From Haloplasmatales bacterium 4B (lineage in GTDB: Bacteria > Bacillota_I > Bacilli_A > Haloplasmatales > Haloplasmataceae), in contig NSKI01000003.1 in NCBI GenBank assembly GCA_003586005.1, positions 1 through 64,000 of the forward strand: 64,000 nt of DNA, given 5' to 3'. Within the stretch, counting starts at the first letter, position 1, and every line of letters begins with the position of its first letter. Below are positions 10,842 to 19,212 of this stretch, piece after piece. Below the pieces are notes generated by a model. The model searched no databases and was not told the DNA's origin. It was given only the letters and a program-made list of their open reading frames with translations. Position numbers and translations under genes: made by a program.

Positions 10842-11317
10842 ATTTTTCTCCTAATGGTTACAAAATCATATAAGTAGTCTTGATCTACTAAAACTTGAAC
10901 TAAAGCAGTTCGATCTTGGCGCTTTGTTAATGTAATTTTTTCAATCAAAGCATCTCCAATCACTTCACCTTTACGATTAATAGCGTTCCAAATTTCTCCT
11001 TCAACTGGGTACGGTAAAAATTCATAAGAAATTTTAAACCGCAACTTATCACCACTAACCTCACAAACCATAATGGCTAAACCAGGACAATTATAAACAC
11101 ATACTCCACAACCTGTACATTTATCAAAATTAACCTCAGGTTTATTATTAATATCTTCCCCTATCGTAATGGCTTCAAACGGACAGCTAGTGCTACAAGG
11201 ATTACAAGGAATGTTTTCATAACATTCAATGATTGCTTTTGGCCTAGCTAAAATCTCATGATTTGGAAAACGAGATTGAACCTGCTCTAACGTCGCTACC
11301 CCTTCTTTAGCTAACAT
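10838..11317 (-). CDS. Ferredoxin-like 4Fe-4S subunit of the dehydrogenase complex
   Basis: A 159-residue electron-transfer protein. Cysteine clusters are IPCNPCSTSCPF and DKCTGCGVCVYNCPG, the second being a full C-x2-C-x2-C-x3-C-P ferredoxin motif; the first is shorter and may use an outlying cysteine (ECYEN). The C-terminal half (about 100-159) is a small beta-rich domain. The ATG at 11317 is chosen over 11374 and 11347 because AAGGAG lies 9 nt upstream and this start avoids a 50-nt overlap with the previous gene. It sits between the NAD-side flavoprotein and the BFD-like subunit, consistent with an internal electron wire. Confidence 0.85.
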   Translation of the reverse strand: MLAKEGVATLEQVQSRFPNHEILARPKAIIECYENIPCNPCSTSCPFEAITIGEDINNKPEVNFDKCTGCGVCVYNCPGLAIMVCEVSGDKLRFKISYEFLPYPVEGEIWNAINRKGEVIGDALIEKITLTKRQDRTALVQVLVDQDYLYDFVTIRRKI

Positions 11318-11321
11318 TTTC

Positions 11322-12401
11322 TCACGCTCCTTGCTTTTTGAGCCCATTGAGAATTTTATCCCCAAACGGACCATTACGTAAATTATTTAATTGTGTATTG
11401 TATTCATCCATTAGTTCATCATAGCGAGGGTGAACGTTTCCCAATTTTTTACTAGCTAATAATCCTGTAATATATCCCTCAACTATAGCACTACTTGCTT
11501 CTTCTATACCAGAAGCGTCTCCACAAGAGAAGATATTTTCAATACTAGTTTCGTGATTTGGATATATAACTGGAACTAATCCTCCCAATTCACTGATATA
11601 CTTCATTTCTGAACCAATCATCGATTGCAGATTGGTTAATGGAGTTAATCCTACTGCAATACATACGGCATCAACTTCATATTCTTTTTCGGACCCTGGA
11701 ACCTCATTCCATTTCTCGTCTAATTTAACGGTTACTATTTTTTCAACAGCTTCTGTTCCGATTGCTTTTTTAATAGTACAAGAAGTAACTATGTCAATAC
11801 CTAAACGTCGAATTTTTGATGCATGAACTTTATATCCCCCAATTTTAGGACTTGCTTCTATAATAGAAAGCACTCTCACGCCTGCTTGCATTAATTGATA
11901 ACTTACAATTAAACCAATATTTCCACTTCCGACCATAACAATTCTACTACCTGGTTTTACACCATAAACATTCATTAAGGTTTGAACAGCTCCGGCTCCA
12001 TAGATACCTGGTAAATCATTGTTTTCAAAGGCTAATACTTTTTCACTTGCACCTGTTGAAATAATAACTGCCTTAGATTGAACTTTAATATATAACTCAT
12101 TCTTCAATACGGTAATAACCTTATCTTGATAAAGACCAACAACAGTAGCATCATCCCATATTTCTATGAGATCAGGATGTTTTCTAACATCCTCTACAAG
12201 TTTATTCGCAATATCAATACCCCTTGTTTTCGCAAATTGTTTTTCAGAACCAAAGAACATATGAGTCTGTTTAATTAACTGTCCCCCTAAAGTCCGGTTA
12301 CGATCAATTAACAAACAACTTTGGCCAGCCTCAGCTGCCATTTTGGCTGCACATAATCCCGCTGGTCCACCACCAATAATGACTAAATCTTTATTTATCA
12401 T
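11322..12401 (-). CDS. NAD(P)/FAD oxidoreductase subunit of the dehydrogenase complex (HcnB-like)
   Basis: Pyridine-nucleotide-disulfide-oxidoreductase-type flavoprotein of about 359 residues. It has the FAD motif IIGGGPAGLCAA at the N-terminus, the ATG motif ISTGASEKVLAF, a second nucleotide fold VGSGNIGLIVSYQLMQAG (about 160), and the closing FSCGDASGIEEAS motif. It corresponds to the alpha (HcnB-like) subunit of heteromeric proline/opine dehydrogenases and should pass electrons to NAD or another carrier. The ATG at 12401 (AAAGGTG 6 nt upstream) is preferred over an upstream GTG; it overlaps the preceding gene by 11 nt. Confidence 0.87.
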   Translation of the reverse strand: MINKDLVIIGGGPAGLCAAKMAAEAGQSCLLIDRNRTLGGQLIKQTHMFFGSEKQFAKTRGIDIANKLVEDVRKHPDLIEIWDDATVVGLYQDKVITVLKNELYIKVQSKAVIISTGASEKVLAFENNDLPGIYGAGAVQTLMNVYGVKPGSRIVMVGSGNIGLIVSYQLMQAGVRVLSIIEASPKIGGYKVHASKIRRLGIDIVTSCTIKKAIGTEAVEKIVTVKLDEKWNEVPGSEKEYEVDAVCIAVGLTPLTNLQSMIGSEMKYISELGGLVPVIYPNHETSIENIFSCGDASGIEEASSAIVEGYITGLLASKKLGNVHPRYDELMDEYNTQLNNLRNGPFGDKILNGLKKQGA

Positions 12402-12711
12402 GAATTTCACCTTTATTGGTCTGTACTCTTACATCCATACCTTCCTTTAATAATGTAATACACGTTCTGACATTCGGTTCTCCATCAACAATCATACTAC
12501 AAGATGAACAATTACCTATTGCACAATAAAATCCTCTCGGTCTTTTCCAGTGGGAGCTTTCACTTAATTTTTTAATCCCTAAAGCATGTAAAGCCGAGGC
12601 AATTGTATCTCCTTCATAACCAGTAACTGGGAGGTTATTGAAGGTGAAATGAATTACTTTTTTTTCTTCTTCAAAATTTAGAATTGGATGCTCTTTTATC
12701 CGCAATCTCAT
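12391..12711 (-). CDS. HcnA-like [2Fe-2S] subunit of the dehydrogenase complex
   Basis: Small plant-type [2Fe-2S] protein of about 106 residues with the motif CAIGNCSSCSMIVDG and a distal cysteine in RTCIT, as in HcnA and the N-terminus of sarcosine oxidase alpha. It begins the operon. Start choice is open. A TTG at 12723 would leave no leader, because the promoter's start site lies about there. The ATG at 12711 has GAGG only 4 nt upstream. A TTG at 12705 has GAGG 8 nt upstream and would give the family-like start L-R-I-K-E-H-P-I-L. I give the ATG but regard the TTG as equally likely. Confidence 0.85.
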   Translation of the reverse strand: MRLRIKEHPILNFEEEKKVIHFTFNNLPVTGYEGDTIASALHALGIKKLSESSHWKRPRGFYCAIGNCSSCSMIVDGEPNVRTCITLLKEGMDVRVQTNKGEIHDK

Positions 12712-12728
12712 CACCTCTTCCAAATTTC

Positions 12729-12758
12729 ATTATATCATATAAGCGCTTACATTCACAA
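12729..12758 (-). promoter_or_regulatory. Promoter of the proline-catabolic operon
   Basis: Minus strand: TTGTGA (12758-12753), 18-bp spacer, TATAAT (12734-12729). The spacer holds a cre site, so bound CcpA would block RNA polymerase. Confidence 0.7.
12738..12751. promoter_or_regulatory. cre site (CcpA operator) within the proline operon promoter
   Basis: The minus strand reads TGTAAGCGCTTATA, matching the cre consensus TGWAANCGNTNWCA except at the last pair. It is nearly palindromic and sits between the -35 and -10 boxes. Confidence 0.75.
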
Positions 12759-12843
12759 TATAATCTAAAAAATTATAAAATAGAATTCTGATGCTCTTTT
12801 ACATTAATTAAGATAGTAGATAAACAATAGATAACTACTAAAT

Positions 12844-13049
12844 TCATAAAATTATTGTAACCATATCCTGTGCTATTCATTGAGTTGCTACAGATACAGA
12901 ATCATATTACAGATACCTTTCCCATAAATAGTAATATCTTGTCCATGAATAGAAGTAAAAATATATTTCCCACTTCTATTTCTTGAAAATATTTCCATTA
13001 ATGAAGCAAATAAAGACAATATAATAATAAGCCCCGTTAAAATATTTAA
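12844..13049 (-). pseudogene. Decayed small membrane-protein gene
   Basis: Translating the minus strand from 13049 gives a hydrophobic stretch LNILTGLIIILSLFASLMEI, then GQDITIYGKGI; one base is then missing and the next frame continues as YDSVSVATQ-stop-IAQDMVTIIL-stop. The pieces join into one protein of a kind I know only as uncharacterised membrane proteins with a GKGLYxYDSVSxAxQxIAQD-type motif. A strong AAGGAGG lies upstream but the start codon appears lost. One frameshift, one in-frame TGA and a truncated C-terminus indicate a dead gene. The family match is from memory. Confidence 0.6.
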
Positions 13050-13092
13050 GAAACTCCTCCTTCTTTTTGTTAATTTTTACCAGGATTAAAAC

Positions 13093-13121
13093 AAAAAAAA
13101 TCAGCCGTAATTACGACTGAC
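13093..13121 (-). terminator. Terminator of gapA
   Basis: Minus strand hairpin TCAGTCGTAA-TTACGGCTGA followed by eight T, 15 bp after the gapA stop codon. Confidence 0.88.
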
Positions 13122-13135
13122 TAATTTCTATTATA

Positions 13136-14146
<1,011 letters not shown>

Positions 14147-14204
14147 TTAAATTCCTCCTTAGTGTTTCTTAACGAAATATTTCACAGGGTTTTAATCCTA
14201 TTTA

Positions 14205-14233
14205 ATTCTACTATTATTGATAAATTTTTTCAA
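14205..14233 (-). promoter_or_regulatory. Promoter of gapA
   Basis: Minus strand: TTGAAA (14233-14228), 17-bp spacer, TAGAAT (14210-14205). A weak Rex-like half-palindrome (CTGTGAAATATTTCGTTA) follows the start site but is too degenerate to call. Confidence 0.72.
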
Positions 14234-14246
14234 GCATTAAACTATA

Positions 14247-14260
14247 TGTAAGCGCAGACA
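14247..14260. promoter_or_regulatory. cre-like site upstream of the gapA promoter
   Basis: The plus strand reads TGTAAGCGCAGACA, a full match to the cre consensus TGWAANCGNWNWCA. Its centre is about 55 bp upstream of the predicted gapA start site, a position where CcpA can activate rather than repress. Confidence 0.65.
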
Positions 14261-14263
14261 TTT

Positions 14264-14710
14264 TTATTTATTTAAGAATCTTTTAACAAATTGAGTTACT
14301 TGAGCCATATTTGCTCGTCCTTTTACTTGAGGAGATATCATACTCATGACTTTCCCCATATCTTTTATAGAAGTTGCATTTAACTCAACACACACTTTGT
14401 CTACTAAAGCAATTATCTCATTTTCTGTTAATTGCTTTGGAAGATATGTTTTTATAATGTCAAGTTGAATTTTTTCCTTCTCAATTAAGTCCACTCTACC
14501 CGCTTTTTCAAATTCACTTATAGAGTCTCTCCTTTGCTTAGCCTCTTTTGCGATAATTGCAATTTCTTGGTCTTCTGTTAAATTATCAACAGTAAGTTTG
14601 ATTTTTTCATTCATTAAAGCTGTTTTTATTAATCTTATTGTTTCTAATTTTGCTTTATCCTTACTTTTCATTGCAATTTTTAAATCATTATTAATTTTAT
14701 CTAACAACAT
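14264..14710 (-). CDS. GatB/YqeY domain protein
   Basis: A 148-residue, mostly helical protein of the YqeY family, which shares the C-terminal tRNA-binding region of the GatB subunit of Glu-tRNA amidotransferase. Length and motifs agree with the family: ETIRLIKTALMNEKI near residue 24, EAKQRRDSISEFEKAGR (about 76) and YLPKQLTENEI (about 108), with the terminal helix GRANMAQVTQFVKRFL. Its exact role is not established; a contribution to tRNA metabolism is assumed. It stands alone between the ABC exporter genes and gapA. In Bacilli it commonly follows rpsU, which is not here. Confidence 0.93.
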   Translation of the reverse strand: MLLDKINNDLKIAMKSKDKAKLETIRLIKTALMNEKIKLTVDNLTEDQEIAIIAKEAKQRRDSISEFEKAGRVDLIEKEKIQLDIIKTYLPKQLTENEIIALVDKVCVELNATSIKDMGKVMSMISPQVKGRANMAQVTQFVKRFLNK

Positions 14711-14750
14711 TATTATAACACCTACTTTTTAATTTATAACAAATACCAAA

Positions 14751-15980
14751 CTATTTGTTAAACATAATTTTTTCACTTCTAAACATTTTTTGAATTAAGA
14801 AAATTAAGATAATTGTATATCCAAAAGTACTAGCAACAGTAAATAACCAGTTTGTTATACTTAATTCAAACTGAAATACAGCCTTTAATGCAAGAACAAT
14901 ATTATAAATCGGAATAATATATGAAGAAATACTTTGTGGTATATCCTGGGTAAACACATTAAAGAAAGCAGCTCCCATAACAAGTAAATAAATTGGCATT
15001 ACTAATGTTCCCGCTTGCTTTACTGATTTTGAATAGGTTGATACAACTACAATTATTGCGACAAATAATAATACTGCAGCAAACATCACGGTAAATAACA
15101 TTGCATAATCAGTTAAATCATAACTTATTTTCCCAAAACCTTCTTCAGTATCTCCACCAATTTTCGCAAACGAAGGCATAACAGCTAGCAATCCAATAAA
15201 TGAAGCTATCGAACTTAAAACAGAAATTATGGATATACTTATTATTTTACCAATCGCTAATTGGCTTCTTTTAATTGGCGTCACCAATAATGTGGCAATT
15301 GTACCCCGTTCTTTTTCACCAGCAACAGATTCCATACCTATTCCCATTCCACCAGCCATTAAATAAATAACGATAAGTAATGGTAGTATCTTACTAATTG
15401 CTGATCCCTTTTCTTTTTCATCATCGCCAGTTTTGTCTTTAACTATTTCAAATACTTTCAATAAATCTAGATCAACTCGAGTACCAGCTATTTTATTTTC
15501 ATATAGTGTTAATGTATTTTGAAAACTCAAATATATATTTTCTGCATAAGTTTTATTTATATTATAATACATATTAACTTTAGGAAGGGTATCTATATAG
15601 TTTTCTACAGTTTCCTTAAAATTACTAGGAAATTCAATTATTAAATCAATTTCCTCATTTTCTAATTTTGTTTTTATTTCAACTAATTTATTGCTGTCTT
15701 CATAAGTAATGTTAGCATTTATTTCAAGATTTTCATCTAAAAAAGCTTCAAAACTAGCTGCCTCTTTTTCATTACTAGATATTTTATCTGGTGCATTAAT
15801 AACATACACAATCGCCGTATATTCATTAGCACTTTTATTTGCCTTTTCAGCTGACATTCCCATCAACCCATATATTAAGTAAATAGTAAGAGGCGGCAAA
15901 ATAAACAATGAAATAATAACACCTTTATCTGTAAACACTCTTGTTAATTCCTTTTTAACTATTGTCCATATATTTCTCAT
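14751..15980 (-). CDS. ABC-2 type exporter permease (NatB-like)
   Basis: Membrane subunit of an ABC exporter, 409 residues. It has one N-terminal membrane helix (about 20-38), a large extracytoplasmic region (about 40-195) and a C-terminal cluster of five or six helices, the usual ABC-2/NatB topology. The GGMGIGMESVAGEKERGTIATLL segment (about 218-240) is the conserved cytoplasmic coupling element of this family. Its start codon overlaps the stop of the upstream ATPase gene by 1 nt, so the two form one unit. NatAB exports sodium in Bacillus, but this family also contains drug and peptide exporters; the substrate is unknown. Confidence 0.9.
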   Translation of the reverse strand: MRNIWTIVKKELTRVFTDKGVIISLFILPPLTIYLIYGLMGMSAEKANKSANEYTAIVYVINAPDKISSNEKEAASFEAFLDENLEINANITYEDSNKLVEIKTKLENEEIDLIIEFPSNFKETVENYIDTLPKVNMYYNINKTYAENIYLSFQNTLTLYENKIAGTRVDLDLLKVFEIVKDKTGDDEKEKGSAISKILPLLIVIYLMAGGMGIGMESVAGEKERGTIATLLVTPIKRSQLAIGKIISISIISVLSSIASFIGLLAVMPSFAKIGGDTEEGFGKISYDLTDYAMLFTVMFAAVLLFVAIIVVVSTYSKSVKQAGTLVMPIYLLVMGAAFFNVFTQDIPQSISSYIIPIYNIVLALKAVFQFELSITNWLFTVASTFGYTIILIFLIQKMFRSEKIMFNK

Positions 15981-16771
15981 TATAATGCACCTCCTTCTTC
16001 TTCTTTTACTTGTTTAAAAATAATAAAGAAGGCATCTTCTAAATCGGTTGTATTTGTGGATTTTAATATCTCATCTAAAGTACCAACCATACGAAGTTTA
16101 CCATCAATAATAATTCCAATTCGATCACATAATTTTGCGGCTAAATTCATAATATGCGTAGAAACAATAATCGTTTTACCTTCATTTCGTAATTGAAACA
16201 AATAATCAGTTACAGTTTTAGCCGTCAACACATCAAGTCCATTAGTTGGTTCATCAAAAATAATAATTTCTGGATCATGGACTAGTGAAACGGCAATTGA
16301 AATCTTTTGTTTCATACCGGTAGATAACTGACTAACTTTAACTTCGGCAAATTCATTTATTCCAAATTGATTAAATAATTTTTGTTTGTTTTTTTCTATA
16401 GTTTCATCATCTAAACCATATAAACGCCCAAAAAAGTTAAACAGATAATTAGGCGTAAAATGGTCCTCTAATTTTAATTCACTAGTTAAAAATGATAAAT
16501 ACCCTCTTGCTTTATTATCTTCATTTACAGCACTTATCATTTCATCACCAATTAATACATCGCCACTATCTGGTTTAATTAATGTTGATATACAACGCAA
16601 TATAGTTGTCTTTCCAGCTCCATTAGGACCTAACAAACCAAATATTTCTCCTGGTTCCACTTCAAAACTGACATCATTTGCGGCTATTTTGTGATGATTT
16701 GTAGTATTTTCTAACTTCATTTGCTTTTTACTTAAACGAAAAGTTTTTGTAACATTTTTTACTTTTAACAT
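15980..16771 (-). CDS. ABC transporter ATPase (NatA-like)
   Basis: Nucleotide-binding subunit of 263 residues. It shows Walker [10 protein letters not shown] (residues 50-58), the signature LSTGMKQK (about 145), Walker [13 protein letters not shown] (about 165) and the switch histidine in VSTHIM. It pairs with the permease immediately downstream. The promoter region upstream, shared divergently with an acetyltransferase gene, contains TATAAT and a duplicated GAAC (CGAACGAAC on the minus strand, near 16828), which may be an operator. Substrate is unknown. Confidence 0.93.
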   Translation of the reverse strand: MLKVKNVTKTFRLSKKQMKLENTTNHHKIAANDVSFEVEPGEIFGLLGPNGAGKTTILRCISTLIKPDSGDVLIGDEMISAVNEDNKARGYLSFLTSELKLEDHFTPNYLFNFFGRLYGLDDETIEKNKQKLFNQFGINEFAEVKVSQLSTGMKQKISIAVSLVHDPEIIIFDEPTNGLDVLTAKTVTDYLFQLRNEGKTIIVSTHIMNLAAKLCDRIGIIIDGKLRMVGTLDEILKSTNTTDLEDAFFIIFKQVKEEEGGAL

Positions 16772-16946
16772 ATTTTCACCCCTCTATTAACTTTTACGTA
16801 ATATTAAAGTAAACTATTTATAAGTTCGTTCGTTAATTTACCATTAATATTATAGCATAATTCCAATTAATTAACTAATTTATCCACAAATATTATTGAT
16901 TATTTTGGGGAATATCGCTAAAATAATTAGTAATGAGGTGATAATA

Positions 16947-17381
16947 ATGAACTGTATCATAGCTACCACTCAAAAACATTTTTATGATCAAGTGATAATA
17001 AGAAGTGATGTTTTTCTTATTGAACAACATGTCCCCATCGAAGAAGAAATTGATATACTAGATTGTTATGCCACTCAATTTATTGCATACGATAATAATT
17101 TACCAATTGGAGCAGCCAGATTTAGAATTGTTGATAACTTGGGAAAAGTAGAGCGTGTTTGTGTAATTAAACCATATCGTAAAAGTGGTGTTGGGAAGTT
17201 AATTATGAATACCATTGAGGCATATGCTGAAAATCAGAATATTAATAAGCTTGTCTTAAATGCTCAGTTAAGCGCAGTGCCGTTTTATGAAACTCTAGGT
17301 TATAAAAAACATGGTAAAACTTTTTTAGATGCTAACATTGAACATATCGCAATGAGCAAAGACATAAAAAGTCATCCTTGA
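16947..17381 (+). CDS. GNAT family N-acetyltransferase (YjcF-like)
   Basis: A 144-residue acyltransferase. The N-terminal part (IIRSDVFLIEQHVPIEEEID) resembles the Bacillus YjcF/ElaA group, and the acetyl-CoA-binding motif A is RVCVIKPYRKSGVGKLIMNT. The C-terminal FYETLGY and HIAMSK motifs are also typical. The substrate is unknown. The ATG at 16947 has GAGGTG upstream; an in-frame ATG at 16896 lacks one. It is divergent from the ABC exporter genes and ends in a hairpin shared with mgtC. Confidence 0.85.
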   Translation: MNCIIATTQKHFYDQVIIRSDVFLIEQHVPIEEEIDILDCYATQFIAYDNNLPIGAARFRIVDNLGKVERVCVIKPYRKSGVGKLIMNTIEAYAENQNINKLVLNAQLSAVPFYETLGYKKHGKTFLDANIEHIAMSKDIKSHP

Positions 17382-17403
17382 GCATAAATATGGATGGCTT
17401 TTT
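17370..17403 (+). terminator. Terminator between the convergent acetyltransferase gene and mgtC
   Basis: Hairpin GTCATCC / GGATGGC followed by five T on the plus strand. The opposite strand also carries a T-run, so it may act for mgtC too. Confidence 0.7.
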
Positions 17404-17884
17404 AATTTTCATCATTCTTATCATTTTGAGATTTATAATAATAATTTCGCAAACTACTTAATAGTAATGTAATTAGAACAAGTACTGTTGCTGTAATTCC
17501 AATAAAATAATAGCCATAGCCAATTGCTATCCCAATCATAGCTGCTACCCATAAACTAGCAGCACTAGTTAGACCATTAACATATTTCTTTTCATGAATA
17601 ATTGTTCCTGCTCCTAAAAATCCTATCCCTGTAACTACCTGCGCACTAAGTCTGACTGTATCTACTTTTATAACTTCAGCAAGAACAGGATCATTATTGA
17701 CCATTTCAATTGTTCTTTGAACTGTTTCCACACCAACAATTGTTATTACTGCTGAACCCAAACATACTAAAACATAAGTTCTAAAACCCACAGGTTTATT
17801 ATGCCGTTCACGTTCAAACCCAAGTACACCACCCGAAACAAACGCCAACAACATTTTCAATATAATTTCAAATTCTGATTGCAT
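17402..17884 (-). CDS. MgtC/SapB family membrane protein
   Basis: A 160-residue membrane protein with the family signature GGVLGFERERHNKPVGFRTY (about 18-37), VTGIGFLGAGTI (about 87-98) and GLTSAASLWVAAMIGIAIG (about 106-124). There are four to five membrane segments. MgtC-like proteins help growth at low magnesium and in some species modulate ATP synthase; it is not itself known to transport magnesium. The ATG at 17884 is favoured (AAGGTGG 5 nt upstream) over a GTG at 17893. It is monocistronic. Confidence 0.92.
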   Translation of the reverse strand: MQSEFEIILKMLLAFVSGGVLGFERERHNKPVGFRTYVLVCLGSAVITIVGVETVQRTIEMVNNDPVLAEVIKVDTVRLSAQVVTGIGFLGAGTIIHEKKYVNGLTSAASLWVAAMIGIAIGYGYYFIGITATVLVLITLLLSSLRNYYYKSQNDKNDEN

Positions 17885-18037
17885 AATTACCACCTTTTTG
17901 TATATTGTTATATATTATTATGAATTTTTTTTTAATAAAATTACTATAAAAATTAACGAAAACCAGGATAAAATTAATATGATTATAAATAATATTAATG
18001 TAATTGTATAAAATTATTAATATTTTAAATAAAATGG

Positions 18038-18066
18038 TTGATTTTTATAAGCTTATGGCATATAAT
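18038..18066 (+). promoter_or_regulatory. Promoter of the DUF2089 locus
   Basis: TTGATT (18038-18043), 17-bp spacer, TATAAT (18061-18066). The start site near 18073 gives a short leader to the TTG-initiated gene at 18101. The stretch 17894-18037 before it holds only AT-rich sequence. Confidence 0.7.
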
Positions 18067-18100
18067 ATGAATATAATCATAAAGAACGGAGGTTGCTGAT

Positions 18101-18397
18101 TTGAATTACAAAATTAAGAAACCAAAAAAGCATGCTTCATATCTAAAGATTTATATTAAAACAGCTGATTATAAACTTAATTTAATTTCGATTCCTTTGT
18201 GGCTTACGAAAGAAATTTTAATTTTTATATTAAAAATTTCTAAATTTGTTAATCGTTTTAATGAAAATACAAACGTTGACATTGAAGAAATCTTACGACA
18301 AACTAAAACAATTATTAAGGAATTACGGAAGCATCCACCATTTAGTATTGTTGAAATAAAAACAAAAGATACTAATATTTTAATAAGAACAAAATAA
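18101..18397 (+). CDS. Small protein of the DUF2089/YvlB-type locus (TTG start)
   Basis: A 98-residue basic protein of unknown function. The only usable start is TTG, with GGAGG 8 nt upstream. Its middle (LNLISIPLWLTKEILIFILKISKF) contains a 'PLWL..' motif followed by an amphipathic or membrane helix. The layout matches the C-terminal domain of the third gene of this operon (KINVPLNLAKTMLRM), and both end with a short beta-like strand, so the two appear to share one domain. It is the first gene of a three-gene operon with the zinc-ribbon/HTH protein next, 12 bp away. A role in the same signalling or envelope-stress circuit is guesswork. Confidence 0.75.
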   Translation: MNYKIKKPKKHASYLKIYIKTADYKLNLISIPLWLTKEILIFILKISKFVNRFNENTNVDIEEILRQTKTIIKELRKHPPFSIVEIKTKDTNILIRTK

Positions 18398-18409
18398 AGG
18401 AGTGATTGT

Positions 18410-18775
18410 ATGCGTAAAGATGTTTTAGGTAAATGCCCTGTATGTGACGAACAGCTGAATGTAAGAACCTTGTATTGTGCTCATTGCAACACAGAAATTA
18501 TTGGGGCCTTTAGCTTAAATAAATTTAATTATTTAAGTAAAGAACAATTAGCATTTGTAGAAGTCTTTTTAAAAAATCGCGGTAGTATAAAAGAGGTTGA
18601 AAAGGATATGAATATCTCATATCCTACTGTCAGACGCTTACTTGATGAGGTTATTATCGCTCTTGGTTATAAAACAGCGAATGAACCCACAACAATAAAT
18701 CGTCTTGAAATTCTTGCAAAATTAGAAAGTGGAGAAATTACAGTTGAAACGGCAACTGAATTATTAAATAAATAG
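18410..18775 (+). CDS. DUF2089 family protein: zinc ribbon plus HTH
   Basis: A 121-residue protein with an N-terminal zinc ribbon (CPVCDEQL and CAHCNTEI, four cysteines between residues 9 and 27) and a helix-turn-helix segment LKNRGSIKEVEKDMNISYPTVRRLLDEVI (about 63-91), then a C-terminal SGEITVETATELL helix resembling SHOCT-like modules. It is probably a DNA-binding regulator of the flanking genes. DUF2089 proteins in Firmicutes commonly sit beside YvlB-type genes, as here. Targets are unknown. It is 12 bp from its neighbours on both sides. Confidence 0.9.
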   Translation: MRKDVLGKCPVCDEQLNVRTLYCAHCNTEIIGAFSLNKFNYLSKEQLAFVEVFLKNRGSIKEVEKDMNISYPTVRRLLDEVIIALGYKTANEPTTINRLEILAKLESGEITVETATELLNK

Positions 18776-18787
18776 GAGGGAAAAAAG

Positions 18788-19174
18788 ATGAATGAAGAGA
18801 TTAAAGCCATACTAAAAATGGTTGAAAGTGGTAAAATATCGGCCGAGGAAGGTGAAAAACTAATTTCAAGTTTAGGCAAGAAAAAAGGTATAGATACAAC
18901 TCATATAATAACAACCAAAAAATGGGTTCGCATTGAAGTTTATAGTAAAGATGAAGAAGAAGACAAAGAAGATACTAAAGTCAAAATTAATGTTCCTTTA
19001 AACCTCGCTAAAACAATGCTTAGAATGAATTCTATTAAAAACCAAATTAGTTTAAATGCTGATGATATTACTATTGATTTTGATGAAGTCATTAAATTAA
19101 TTGAACAAGATGCTTCAGGTGAATTGGTTAATATTGAATCAGGATCAACAAGAGTTAGAATATGGATTGAATAA
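18788..19174 (+). CDS. YvlB/SHOCT-like protein with C-terminal 'PL-helix' domain
   Basis: A 128-residue protein. The N-terminal 30 residues (ILKMVESGKISAEEGEKLISSLG) form the bihelical SHOCT-like or YvlB N-terminal module. An acidic linker (DEEEDKEDTKVK) follows, then a domain with the VPLNLAKTMLRM motif and a closing VRIWIE strand. The C-terminal domain resembles the first gene of the operon. YvlB-type proteins are linked to cell-envelope stress in Bacilli; whether this one is cannot be seen. A strong terminator follows. Confidence 0.82.
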   Translation: MNEEIKAILKMVESGKISAEEGEKLISSLGKKKGIDTTHIITTKKWVRIEVYSKDEEEDKEDTKVKINVPLNLAKTMLRMNSIKNQISLNADDITIDFDEVIKLIEQDASGELVNIESGSTRVRIWIE

Positions 19175-19179
19175 AAAAT

Positions 19180-19204
19180 CGGCCAGGATTTCTGGCCTTT
19201 TTTA
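19180..19204 (+). terminator. Terminator of the DUF2089 operon
   Basis: Hairpin GGCCAG-GATTT-CTGGCC with six T after it and six A before it, so it can serve both this operon and the convergent gene at 19213. Confidence 0.88.
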
Positions 19205-19212
19205 TATGTAAT

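Noticed and set aside
14170-14187. Rex-like sequence CTGTGAAATATTTCGTTA in the gapA leader
   Set aside because: Four mismatches to the consensus and poor symmetry; only the left half fits.
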